From contig OY744605.1 of assembly GCA_963556255.1 (NCBI GenBank), positions 560,352 through 624,351 of the forward strand: a DNA stretch of 64,000 bases, given 5' to 3'. The notes under the pieces are model-generated. The model ran no database searches. It saw only the letters and a program-made list of their open reading frames with translations, and was not told where the DNA came from. Positions 17,772 through 27,829 of the stretch are shown here, in pieces. Numbering within the stretch: position 1 is the first letter of the stretch; each line of letters starts with the position of its first letter. This DNA is from Allolobophora icterica. Its lineage: Eukaryota; Annelida; Clitellata; Crassiclitellata; Lumbricidae. The translations under genes were made by a program, and so were the position numbers.

Positions 17772-18527
17772 CAGTGGCGGCGATCTTGTTTCACAGGTGG
17801 GGGGTGGGGGGGAAACAAGTACTGGACAACGTCGACCATGGTCTGGTTGATGACCTTTTTTGGGAATTCACGCCCAAAAATGTGATGACTTTTTTAGGAA
17901 TTCATCTCCGAAAAATTTTGAAAACCTTTTTTTTATAAATTAATCTCCAACAAAAATTTATGACCTTTTTTAGGAATTTCTTCTTACTTTCTGAGAATTT
18001 TGGGGGGCACTTCTCCTTAAAAAAAGAGTTTTTACCTCATCTGGTCAAAAACGCAGTGAAAACCCTCACACGCAATTACATTTGTTGGCTTTTTTTGTGT
18101 TTCTTCAAAATTGGGGGGGGGGACAAATGTATGGCATGTCCAGAGGCGTAACTTTAGTCTAAAAAGTGGGGGTACCAAAACTTTGGTCTAAAAAGTGGGG
18201 GTACCAATTTCTCCTCCACTTTCGCTTTTCGCATGGTGGCCATTTTGAACATATTCCCTGTCAGTATTCTCATTAATTTTGGCTCTCGATTTACCTGTGT
18301 ATCTAAGAACTTTCGCACTTTGGCGGAGATTGCATTCTCTGGGAAGGCAAAATACAAAAATATTGATTGACATTGTTTAAAAAGTGGGGGTACAGTACCC
18401 CCCAGTCCAAAAAGTGGGGGGTACGGGTACCCCTCGTACCCCCCACAAATTACGCCTATGGGCATGTCCCCCCACAGTTAAAGGTGGGGAACTTGTCCCC
18501 TCGACACCCCCATGATCGCCGCCCATG
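17772..18527. mobile_element. hAT-type element, family 5 copy 1 (TSD CCACTGAC/CCACCGAC), interrupted
   Basis: The ends CAGTGGCGGCGATCTTG and, inverted, CATGGGCGGCGATCATG have 8-bp flanks matching at 7 of 8 positions. It is interrupted by a complete family-1 MITE at 18,141-18,460. A second, reversed copy lies at 55,565-55,993. Confidence 0.82.
18141..18460. mobile_element. hAT-type MITE, family 1 copy 2, nested (TSD GGCATGTC)
   Basis: The 8-bp direct repeats GGCATGTC at 18,133-18,140 and 18,461-18,468 are perfect. The ends are CAGAGGCGTAACTTTAG and, inverted, CATAGGCGTAATTTGTG. It is inverted relative to the copy at 12,944. It inserted into the family-5 element, so it is the younger insertion. 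Confidence 0.92.
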
Positions 18528-18739
18528 CCACCGACAGCGTATGGCTAGTCTACTCGTCATGGCTCAATTGCATGGGGGCGCAAGCAGCACAGAAATTTCT
18601 AAACAAATTTCTGAGCCGACACCTGGCAGCATTTCCATGGGCAATACATGGCACCCATATGGGTTCGATTTGGGTCCCATACGAATATGGGCCCCATGTG
18701 AGCATGCTGGCAGGGACGGGGATAGAATAAACAGATAGA

Positions 18740-18840
18740 AATTTAGTTGTTTACATTTCAGCGACGTCAGAGGAAGTATACATGACGTCATTACCAGGCG
18801 ATCGTCTATCCAATCTCCGCCATTTTGTATATTCCTTTTA
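18740..18840 (+). promoter_or_regulatory. Candidate promoter of the three-first-exon gene (CRE, CCAAT, YY1-like)
   Basis: A perfect CRE TGACGTCA lies at 18,783-18,790, CCAAT at 18,810-18,814 and CCGCCATTTTG (YY1-like) at 18,817-18,827, just upstream of first exon 1a. The spacing is typical of compact animal promoters. It was recognised by motif only. Confidence 0.45.
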
Positions 18841-19072
18841 ATGTCAGTTGAGGGAGAGATTTTCAACTTATTTTTCTTGAAAATGGGAGAAACATTTGTG
18901 GCAGACTTAGGACAGAGGGTCAATAAACTTAAAAGCTCGATTGACAACCTCGAAAGTGTTCTTCCAGCAATAAAACTAGCGTTTCAGAATCTACAAGTGA
19001 CGATTCACTCCCTCGATTGTGAGGGTCTGTCCGGAGATCAAGATGGAGACCAGTCTGCAGTTCAGTCAGCAG
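18841..19072 (+). CDS. First exon 1a
   Basis: The exon starts MSVEGEIFNLFFLKMGETF, although the Met at 18,883 aligns better with exons 1b and 1c. It ends SAVQSA plus G. The donor is CAG|GTAAGC, phase 1. It is separated from 1b by a MITE (19,264-19,664). Confidence 0.5.
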
Positions 19073-21690
19073 GTAAGCTCGGCGATGATCTGACGACTGC
19101 ATGGTAAAGTTACAGCTAGATAAGTAGAATTGGCTTTACTGTGAAGTTATTATTAAACAATATAATAATAATATTTTTTTCTTTATTAATTCAAACTGAC
19201 AAACGAAGTAAGATTACATTGAAACATGACTACAAATCTTGACTAAACACGGTTTGGGGTATTCCTGGGTTTTAGCGTGCGAAATTATTTACATTGCATG
19301 AGCGATAAATACATCTCTTAGTAAAACTCGAACTAGAAGTTGGAAGATTGAGGAAAATATTACTGAAACTAGAAGCTGGATCATAGATGAAAAAATTACA
19401 TAATAAATAAGTTGGAATTGCGATGAAAATATATCGTTTTATCGCCGATATCATTGCCGTGGAAGAGCGATGAAAACATTTCACAGTAAAACTTGAACTA
19501 GAAGCTGGAAGACTGATGAAAATGTAGTTCAAACTAGAAGCTGAATGATCGATGAAAATATAACTGAAACTAGAAGTTGGATGAACGATGATTATATTTA
19601 TTGTATTAATATTTATTGTGTTATAACGTTTCAATGAAAATAATTTCGGACGCTAAAACCCAGGATTAGCCGGTTTGGCAGCCATGCAAGGCACCGCCCT
19701 AGAGGGGGTTACAGGAATCGATCCCCGAAACTAATGCTCTCCTGGCCACGAGTGTTACCATTATTCTATCCCCTCCCTTTAATTGGCTTACTGTGAACTT
19801 ATTAAAGGGATGGAATGGTCAAAATATTTATTTTGAGTAAAATTAGGTAAGATCCTTTTATAATTTATTCTAAATAGAAAGGGCGAAATTTTCAACTTAT
19901 TTTTCATGAAAATTGCAGGAAAAATCGTCGCAGACTTAAGACAGGCGGTCAACAAACTTACAGGGTTGCTTGACAACGTCGAAAGTGGTCTTCCAGCAAT
20001 GAAACTCGCGTTTCAGAATCTGCGAGCGATGGTTGACTCCTTCGATCGTGATGGTCTGTCCGGAGATCAAGATGGAGATCAGTCTGCAGTTCAGTCAGCA
20101 CGTAAGCTCTGCGATGATCTGACGTCTGCATGGTAAAGTTAGAGCTAGATAAGTAAGCAAGTATATTCTTTATTTTTACCAGCTGCAAGACGCACTCCGG
20201 TGTACATACAACATATAAACAACTGTCATCAAGTCAATATGAATAGAGCATTCTACATACAAAAGTTTTTTTCATGTTTTTTTATGGAATGCTCCAAATA
20301 TTTATTTTGAATAAAAGTAGGAAAGATTCTTTTATAATTTATTCCAAATAGAAAGGGCGAGATTTTCAACTTATTTTTCATGAAAATTGCAGGAAAAATC
20401 GTCGCAGACTTAAGACAGGCGGTCAACAGATTTAGAGGGTTGCTTGACAACGTCGAAAGTGGTCTTCCAGAAATAAAACTCGGGCTTCAGAATCTGCAAG
20501 CGACGTTTGACTCCCTCGATCATGGTCGTCTGTCTGGAGATGGTCTGTCTGGAGATCAGTCTGCAGTTCAGTCTGCAGGTAAGCTCAGCAATGACCTGAC
20601 GACTGGTAACATTACAATGTTTATGTAGAGCTGGCTTTACTGAGAAGTTATTATTATGGAATGTTCAAAATATTTATTTTAAGTAAAATAGGGAAGATTC
20701 TTATATTATAATTTATTCCAAATAGAAGTAAAATTTGCCTTAAAAGTGTAAACCAGTAACATAGCCTGAAATATATAGTATGAATTTTAATCAAAGACCG
20801 CTTTTCAAACGACACACACAAGTACGTAACGAAGTGCAGTCATTAAGTTTCTTAATAAAGAATATACTTTACTTACTTATTAACAGTTTTTGTCCTTAGT
20901 AATGCTGAGGGGGAGTTCTACTTCATCATGACCGTCTTATCCACTAGGCACAGTAGGCATTGTGCCTAGGGCCTACGAAACTTTCAGGGGCCTGCGAAAG
21001 TGTGAACATCTGAAAATGAGATATTGAATGATTGACCGGGAAAATGGAAAAAGGAAAATTGCAAATAACAGCAAATTCAAATTGAATAACTTTTGTACTG
21101 AAACAGTTTAACTTAAGCTAATGCACACATAACTCTGACACTCGGTTTTTTGTTCATCAGGAATGAAAAGGAAGTCTGAGCCTCCACTTTTGGCCAGCCG
21201 GATCTTCGAGGTGGAGATGTGCATGGCACCAAGGAACAAAGGAAAGACTGCAGAGCAACTGATCCCACAAGCAACAACAGAATGGGAAGCTTTGAACAGC
21301 GATCAGAAAGCCGTGTACGAAACAAGAGCAACCACATACAACGCTAAGCGTGTCTGCCCGGAGAACCGCCAGATCTGACCGAAAGACTTCAATTCGCCAA
21401 TTGACGAGCTTAATTAGTTCCCAGTTTCTTTCAATACTGTTGTCATGACTGCTTTTTTGTAAATGTTCATTGTCATTTGGTGAACCGAGTCTTAGAATCC
21501 ATCTGGTCAACTGTTTCCTGTGGTCATTCTCGCTATGAAACTTTGTGGGAGTTTTCATTCTGATTTTGTGCGACTTCGCACGCTTGAAAAGTCGTAAAAC
21601 ATACATTTCGTCAGTTTTAAAAACTTGCAGTTTCACGTTACAGAAATTTGTGGACATAAAGTCCAAATAAAGATACATAGCCGGGTTGTC
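18841..21690 (+). CDS. Unrecognised small gene with three tandem alternative first exons (gene span)
   Basis: I do not recognise this family. Three diverged copies of an ATG-starting exon (18,841-19,072; 19,906-20,101; 20,380-20,578) all end with a GTAAGC donor in phase 1. The only good downstream acceptor, TTGTTCATCAG at 21,150-21,160, opens a terminal exon in the matching phase. The joined products would be about 149, 137 and 138 residues. The first-exon part is helical: VADLRQAVNKLTGLLDNVES, then LPAMKLAFQNL, then an acidic SGDQDGDQSAVQSA end. The shared C-terminus has an HMG-box-like half (TTEWEALNSDQKAVYETRAT). An AATAAA lies at 21,666. Keeping open frame, donor and phase in three diverged copies argues for selection. 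Transcript data are absent, so alternative promoters and separate duplicated loci cannot be distinguished. Confidence 0.5.
19264..19664. mobile_element. MITE with 27-bp TIRs, between exons 1a and 1b
   Basis: CCTGGGTTTTAGCGTGCG and the inverted CCTGGGTTTTAGCGTCCG continue through AAATTATTT. Flanks allow either a TA duplication (mariner-like) or ATT (3 bp). The interior has four or five ACTAGAAGCTGGATGATCGA-like units. Confidence 0.8.
19690..19785 (-). mobile_element. tRNA-like sequence (SINE head or tRNA pseudogene)
   Basis: On the minus strand GGATCGATTCC (box B-like, 19,714-19,724) lies about 40 nt after AGAATAATGGTAACAC (box A-like), inside a GGGG...CCCC frame. The cloverleaf is imperfect, so a functional tRNA is unlikely. 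Confidence 0.4.
19906..20101 (+). CDS. First exon 1b
   Basis: It starts MKIAGKIVADLRQAVNKL and ends QSA plus C, with donor GTAAGC in phase 1. The 100 bp upstream (from about 19,800, with AAAGGGCGAAATTTTCAAC) is shared with 1c, so each copy seems to carry its own 5' flank. Confidence 0.5.
20150..20240 (-). mobile_element. LINE 3'-tail remnant
   Basis: AAGTAAGCAAGTATATTCTT followed by TATTTTTACC resembles the reversed 3' end seen at 56,186-56,260 (AAGTAAGTAAGTATATCC). Only the tail is present. Confidence 0.4.
20380..20578 (+). CDS. First exon 1c
   Basis: It starts MKIAGKIVADLRQAVNRF. A short internal repeat (LSGDGLSGDQ) replaces the 1a/1b sequence. The donor is CAG|GTAAGC, phase 1. It is closest to the terminal exon. 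Confidence 0.5.
20640..20740 (+). repeat. Truncated fourth unit of the first-exon tandem repeat
   Basis: TTACTGAGAAGTTATTATTATGG, then the TTTATAATTTATTCCAAATAG block, matches the flanks upstream of exons 1b and 1c, but no exon follows. The whole first-exon block is therefore a tandem segmental repeat with a broken last unit. Confidence 0.65.
20930..21000. mobile_element. Transposon-end remnant
   Basis: GCATTGTGCCTAGGGCCTAC and GGGGCCTGCGAAAG recall a widespread DNA-transposon end. No partner end or TSD was found. Confidence 0.3.
21161..21378 (+). CDS. Shared terminal exon, HMG-box-like
   Basis: The acceptor is gttcatcag. The first two bases complete the split codon, then the frame reads MKRKSEPPLLASRIFEVEM to KRVCPENRQI and TGA. 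The second half (EWEALNSDQKAVYETRATTY) resembles helices 2-3 of an HMG box (W..LS..EK..Y...A). The first helix is poorly conserved, so the fold is only suggested. If this part were translated alone, its Met would be at 21,163. Confidence 0.5.
21666..21671 (+). terminator. AATAAA polyadenylation signal of the three-first-exon gene
   Basis: The canonical hexamer lies 288 bp after the stop codon of the terminal exon. Confidence 0.5.
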
Positions 21691-21699
21691 ATGTATGCC

Positions 21700-22770
21700 T
21701 ATTTTATTATTATTATAATTGAAAAGAAATAGGTAGATTAACTAGCATTTTATAGAGTAACCTTGGAGATTTCAGTGCCACAGAAAAGAACAGCTGATCC
21801 ACCAGTGCTTAATAAAACTGTATCCACAAATCAGCTGGGTCAGTACAGAGACAGGTCGAAATTCAGAGATCATAAGCCAAGATAGACACAATGCAAATGA
21901 CAGAAATGCTCTAAGTGTTTGTATCGTATTGTTGGGTCTTGAAGACATTTCTAGGCCAGGAAAACATTAGGCATTTTATACAAATGACATAAATGGTAAC
22001 ATTCTGTTCACGCAAACATTGGCAGAAACTGTCCAATTCTCCACTACAAAATGTCTCGTCTTGCAACAACTTAGGTATGACTTTGCAGATCACGAAAATT
22101 GCAGACTTGTGTTCCATATGATAACATCATTGCCTCTGGCGATGTAATTGAAACCCTAAACAGTAAACACACAATGTGACATGAAGTAATAGTCAGAAAT
22201 TATCATGAAGACAGAAGCTAAATGTAACGTTACTTACTTAGGCCTATCTATCTATCTATAATAAAACTTATATAGCGCCCCTTCAAGAAATCTACTCTTA
22301 TGATGAGGATTATATAGTTCTGATGCATATCTTATACAAACAGTCCATGGTCAAGTCTAAGAGCCAAGTATCAGTATTACGAATGACGGCAAGAGACCAT
22401 TATGCATAAAGGGCATTTTGTTATTAAAGCATATAATCCATTCGAACCTAACTGAAGTTTCCAAGATTATCGTCAGAAAGGAGGCAGTACAATGAGACTG
22501 TAGGTTCTTTGAAGTAGTACCAAATGAGGCCACTGGAGGATGTGGATTGGCCCTATGAAGGTCCTATACAACAACCAAAAGGAACATTAGGTCTGAAATA
22601 ATTCATTGCAAGAGTTGAAGACCTGTGGAATAGTATGGTCACACAAATCAATCGATGGTCACCTCAAATGAAAGTCATATGTCATCATCCACAGGAAAAG
22701 CCTTGTCTAATTCCAACAAGTTACAGATGCCAGAAGTCAAGTTACAGTTGGTAAGTAAGTTGAAAAAGAT
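21700..22770. other. No gene recognised
   Basis: The sequence is AT-rich. A 68-codon minus-strand frame at 21,911-22,117 (KSAIFVICKVIPKLLQDETF) is protein-like but matches no family I know and lacks clear neighbours. A LINE/SINE-type tail (TTATATAGCGCCCC) lies at 22,268-22,282. Confidence 0.4.
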
Positions 22771-22780
22771 GGGTCCTACC

Positions 22781-22947
22781 CAGGGGTGTCTATACCATAG
22801 AAACCTTGGAGCAAATGCCCCATCCAAAAACTAGGGGGAAGATCTGTCATTGTGTGTGCCACCATTTTAGGGGAAAGGAAGGGGGAAGGGGAAGAAGAGG
22901 GGGAAAGGGGAAGTTGCTCCAATGACTTAGGGGGATAGACGCCCCTG
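22781..22947. mobile_element. hAT-type MITE, family 6 (TSD GTCCTACC)
   Basis: There are perfect 8-bp repeats GTCCTACC at 22,773-22,780 and 22,948-22,955. The TIRs are CAGGGGTGTCTAT and, inverted, CAGGGGCGTCTAT. It has a purine-rich interior and is 167 bp. Confidence 0.93.
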
Positions 22948-22955
22948 GTCCTACC

Positions 22956-25935
22956 TATATTAGTTTAGACCTGAATGACTTTAATCTACCCATTTTACCT
23001 TGAAAAGCATACAAATCCAGGTTCACGGTATTATGCCTTCAATGCTGTGATGCATAAACTGGTTTGTATTCAGGTACCAGTGGATTATGCCTAAAACAGC
23101 AACAGCATAATTCAAATCAAATCGTTTATTTGAACAAATGCATAAACTGAAATACTGTTGACAGAAATAATATAGTAGAGTACAGGACAAGAACATTTTA
23201 CGCCACTAATTCGTTCTTATTTTAAAAGAACCAGACCATCTCCTTATATTTCTATCTCTGACATGACGCAGGACATGTGAATACACTGGTTCCCAGGGCT
23301 TAGCTTTTGAGAAGTGCTTTAAAAACATGGAGTTCACAGTTTACCAATTTCCATTTGAGCTAATTATAGTTTTCACTTAATTCTACCTACATGTATTTAC
23401 TTAATTAGAATGTATGTGTAAACAAGACAGAATTGCTGATGTGCACTATCTATGACAGGATTTCATCAGGAGTCTAGGACAGGACTAAACCCACTGAAGG
23501 GACTCGACTCATAACAAACTGCTGAGTCAGCTGCTTGCAGGAGAGTTTGAACTCTGCAATCAACATACACTGAAGAAAAAAGGTCCAGTGACCTCCAACC
23601 CCAACTGCTTGAAGGTCAAAAGCTCACAATCAGAGAGTGAACGTGTATCCAAGGTGATCATAACACACTTGGTATTTCTCTCATGTTATGAACAGGTCTA
23701 CATCTGTCACTGGTAAAGCACTCGTTAAAACCTCCCATTAAAACATCTAATTAAAACCTCAGCTGTGCTCCATACGACTTGTGACAAAAACAAACTCCCG
23801 TGAGCAAGATGACTTTTTCAACCTAAAGTAGCAAATTCAGATGCAAGTCATTCATTAGTAGACACTCACTTCAAATGTCTGCCAAAGTTCTTTGCACGCT
23901 CTGGAAAATGATCCTTCTCGTAGGTCCCAGCATTCTCCACGCCATGTTGCCACCATAGGCATCCTTGAGCTGCAGCTTGTACCTATGCAGATGAACTCCA
24001 TCCTATTGTTCCCCAGCACCAGTTCATCCCAATATGATGCGGAATCTCCTTCTACAAGAATTAAACGAATCTACCGTAACTGGATTATCTCTACTTACTT
24101 ATGCTTTTGCAGCTTATTTCCAGCTACCCACGCTTTTGAGGTGAAATCGTAAATGCAATACAGATACCTGGTTAATAACAACAATAATAATTAAATGAAG
24201 AGGGCCTGGCTTCTTCAACAGCCATGGTTATCGCCTTGCCCAGATAACTTGAGACAACAGGGAAACTACATTTCTCTACCAGTGCTTATCTAAGGCCATT
24301 CAGGGACTTAAAGCAATTACTTTTCACTGCACTCTTTCCAATGAGCAAGACATCAACAAAAGTATGACTTAGAAGAGTTGTGAGAACAGCTCTCAGCTAT
24401 ATTATTTTCGTCAGTGGCAACCACTGATAGGCATGAACCATACAACAATTCAACCTTACCAAATCACCAGCTGGGTGCATTAGAAACACTTTTTATTACA
24501 GATAATAAGATAAGAAAAACATCAATGAAGTCGGTTGGTAGCAAAGTTTCCATTATGTTGTTGCCACTCTCACTCAGAAATTTGAGATGTTTGCAAGTGA
24601 ACCCCACACCCATCCCTTTCCCTGCATATATTTTCCCAGAGTTCCAGCATTTCGTTAAAATTTCAGCCCGCCAATCATCTAATTATTACCATTTCATTCA
24701 TAGGTAGAGCCACAGATGAACCACATGCACAGCGTCTTTTCAAACATTATACAGATAAGCAGGCATGGTCTGTACATACACATATTGTTAGGGTCCATTT
24801 CTTCTTTCTTGCCAACCTTGCTGTAGACAACGCAGCCTCGACACAATGGAACCGGTAGCACAAAACGGAAGAGTTTAGCTCCTCCTCCTGTTTAGCACGA
24901 TGCGAATGGCATCCATATTCTTTCTTCGGCTTAAGGAGTCAACTGCTGGTTGTTTTAGGTGAAACTGTAGTCAAAAAAGAAGTTGGGTAAGCCTGTTGAA
25001 ACTCCAGTTGGCAAGAGAACCAATAAGGCCAATTAGCTGCTACTCAGAATAAAACCCTCAGTTCATAACATAATACAGTCAACAACTCTACTGCACTACT
25101 AAAATATCCTTCCATAATTATAAGAATATTTCTTCTGCAGACTATTTAATTCTATAAATGGGCAATTTAATTTATGATTAACACTGTTTATAGAATTCCT
25201 AATCTTGGAGGTTGATCATTTTGTTAGGAATTATGGGCCTATCTGCAAAATTGTTGTCAGCCAGCTTTACAACAGTCAAATAAAAGGAATCCCAGCCAGT
25301 CTTAGGGAACAGGTTTGTCGCTTAATTTATTATCTAGGTTTCAAATAATAGTGTAAATAAGTAAGCTATGATCTGTTCCATCTTTTAATAGGTGAAAGAA
25401 ACCCGTAAATGGTTCGTGTGAGGCAAATGTAGAAATCATTTTCATTGGCAAGGTCCGCAACAACAACAACAACAACAATAACAGCATAATATCAGAAAAC
25501 CAAGGCAACAATAAGATGTAAACAAAAATAAAACGACACAGGTCATAAAGATCAACATATTAATCAAAAGCCAAAATAACACAGCTTACATCACAACTAG
25601 CCCCTTGTGCACAGATCATCTGCGCCCTAGTTTGGCAAATTGTCCCTTGTGGGAAATTCCCCAAATGCTCCCATTAGCTATGGACCACGAAAGCAATTGG
25701 TGAAAAGTGTTCCAGATTTCAGAACTCAACCCCCTACGAAAATTCCCCCCCCCCGAAAAATTCCTGCGGACGCCCATGTCTGGATTTCACTTAGAAATAA
25801 TACAACTGCATTTGATAATATCGTCCTACCTCCAAAGTTCATTAGTGCATACACACAACCATACTTCAGAACATCGACTGTGATGATGAATAGTGCGTGA
25901 AGGACCTGTTCAAAGTCTTTACCGTGACCGCCATC
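22956..25935. other. No gene recognised; two weak minus-strand exon candidates
   Basis: Most of this is unannotated AT-rich sequence. On the minus strand, 23,871-23,982 reads YKLQLKDAYGGNMAWRM to a TGA after an AG acceptor. At 24,875-24,965 the minus strand reads FHLKQPAVDSLSRRKNMDAI to a TAA, also after an acceptor-like ACTACAG. Neither is recognised and they do not connect. A LINE-tail-like AAATCAAATCGTTTATTT lies at 23,116-23,133, and (CAA)n at 25,459-25,480. Confidence 0.3.
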
Positions 25936-25979
25936 AGTGGTGCCTAAGTCTTGCCACAGTATAAATAATTATTATTTAT

Positions 25980-26090
25980 ACCCATCGATCTTTATTAATA
26001 TAAGCAATAATTTAATATCTGTGATATAAGCACAGATATTAAACCCTATTTGATATAAGCAAATAGGGTATGTGATATAAGTCGATGGGT
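25980..26090. other. Multi-hairpin (cloverleaf-like) sequence with identical ATATAAG loops
   Basis: An outer stem ACCCATCGA/TCGATGGGT (25,980-25,988 with 26,082-26,090) encloses three hairpins. One is weak (TTATT/AATAA, 25,992-26,010). One is a 13-bp perfect stem, TTTAATATCTGTG with its complement (26,011-26,043). One is a 10-bp perfect stem, ACCCTATTTG/CAAATAGGGT (26,043-26,069); it shares base 26,043 with the previous stem. The two strong hairpins have the identical loop ATATAAG, the weak one contains it, and a fourth ATATAAG lies next to the outer stem. The function is unknown. Confidence 0.75.
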
Positions 26091-26109
26091 TGACCTAAAT
26101 TATACACGG

Positions 26110-26480
26110 ATTATATATTTTTTGGAGGTAATCGTAATCGTAATCTCCGGATTCTACAGCGCTCAACCCAGCGAAGTCGCGGGAACCAGCTTATTCACAG
26201 GCGCTTAGACAAATCAAAATCGATAGGCGGGGGGGGGTCGAATCGGTTCCAGGCCAAGATCCGAAGGAGTCAGTCAGGAAGACAGAAAGACGGCTAAGGT
26301 GGGTGGTGTTTGGGGTTTAGACGGCGAGGGGGTATATAGTCAGATGAGGAAGAATCGGGAATCGGGATGTGAAAGAGCAGTGTTTTCAGTTTTGAGTGAA
26401 AGACCTGTGGAGATATAGCAAGTGGTGAGGTTTTGGTGAGTTCGTAGGATGGATCAGAGGTGATTGTTTTATACGACATG
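26110..26480 (-). pseudogene. CR1/L2-like LINE C-terminal fragment
   Basis: The minus strand encodes TSDPSYELTKTSPLAISPQV followed by FHSKLKTLLF, the same kind of C-terminal tail as at 13,586. Its 3' end reads GAGCGCTGTAGAATCCGGAG, then GATTACGATTACGATTACC. Confidence 0.6.
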
Positions 26481-26549
26481 ACTGTTATGGTTGCACGTGT
26501 TATAAGTTTTCGGTAAATTATCGTAAAAACAATAATAATAATAACGTAT

Positions 26550-26717
26550 TTTCCAACGTATTTCCCTGACCATCCAACGCTTCACCGCTGTTGCAATTTG
26601 CGGGATGTTTGCTAACGTTTTACCCGAGCCCGAGGAGTTCTAGCCGTTCCAGACCCTTAACAGTTTTACTAATCTTGAAATCCCTGAGGGATCATTTTTA
26701 CCTCGGGGCATAAAAAA
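26550..26717 (+). mobile_element. LINE 3'-end fragment related to copy A
   Basis: The frame FQRISLTIQRFTAVAICGMF to PEPEEF-stop matches the end of the copy A protein (FQRLTLTIQRFSAVAF...NPEE). The 3' UTR follows with GCCGTTCCAGA and the hairpin CCCTGAGG/CCTCGGGG (26,682-26,708). It is 5'-truncated within TAA-rich sequence. Confidence 0.85.
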
Positions 26718-26724
26718 TAATAAT

Positions 26725-26977
26725 CGGTGCTTTTTTCTAGAAAAAAAGGTTCCGGAACTGAACAACAGGTTCCGGAACTGAACAATTATGGAAGAACTAA
26801 ATCCCGAGAAAAACGGGATTGGGGGTTGGGAGGGGTCTCAATAAACACTGAAAACAGTTCACAACACTGAAATTAATTTAAAATAGCTAAATTATAGTTT
26901 TTATTATTGAAATAAATAAATTATTTTTTAGTAGCTGAAAAAGGTACCGGAACGCGCTCCGGATGAAAAAAGCACTG
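26725..26977. mobile_element. hAT-type MITE, family 2 copy 2 (TSD ATAATAAT)
   Basis: It shares most of its length with 13,182-13,428 (TCCGGAAC and GGGGTCTCAATAAACACTG blocks). ATAATAAT lies on both sides, although the flank is itself TAA-rich. It inserted directly after the LINE tail. Confidence 0.88.
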
Positions 26978-27481
26978 ATAATAATAATAACAACAGCAGA
27001 GAAAATTTAAGTGCCATAGGTCGTAGACAGTCGAAGAGCAATCTACGCAACGAGTCAGAAGTAGGCTACGTCGACGATTCCTTCGTCCTACTTGCGGTGG
27101 CCTTTTGGTCGTCGTCACTGCGGACATCCTTGTCTAGCAGAGGAAACGTTCCACAATATGGCGCAGTTGGCTGTTGGTTGGCGACTCTTATCAGAGGGCT
27201 TTTGGTGCGGGCCTTGTTTAAGAAATATGGATCTGAACAGTGCATAATTATGGCTGTTCTAATACTTACGGTATTTCTGTTAAAAACTAGATCATAATTC
27301 GATGAATTGCAGTTGCCAATTGTCGCAGGTAATTTGGCGACTGGGCAATTGATTATAATTATGCTCCTAATGCAGGCTATAGATTTCTAAATAGGCCTAT
27401 AAACTTTTTAGACAGCTTGTAGTCGCGTGAAAACCAGGTTTTTTCCTTCTAATCTTCGTCAAATTTAATAATAACTAATGA

Positions 27482-27809
27482 CAGGGGCAGATCCAGGGTG
27501 GGGCCAATCCGGCCATGGCCCACCATTTGAAATTTTTCTTTAATATTTACACAGGCGTTTTAAGATGTTGATGCTGTTTACACAGGCGTGCCCCCCCTGT
27601 AGGCGTGGATGTATACAGGAGGTGTGGCCCATGTAGACTGAAGACATAAAAGAGGTTAATGACTAAAAAAAAGTCAACAACTTTTTTGGGAGATGAATTA
27701 AAAAATTTTTTTCGGTGGTCGGTTGGCAAACTGAAACCTCTCCCAGAAGAAGGTTGGTATGTATGTATATTTTTTGGCCCCCCTGATAGACCTTCTGGAT
27801 CCGCCTCTG
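27482..27809. mobile_element. hAT-type MITE, family 7 (TSD ACTAATGA/ACTGATGA)
   Basis: The TIRs are CAGGGGCAGATCCAG and, inverted, CAGAGGCGGATCCAG. The 8-bp flanks differ at one base. It is 328 bp with no coding potential. Confidence 0.88.
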
Positions 27810-27829
27810 ACTGATGATACATAGGAATA

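Noticed and set aside
19690..19785. Functional tRNA gene on the minus strand
   Set aside because: Box-like motifs are present but arms do not pair well. Treated as SINE head or pseudogene.
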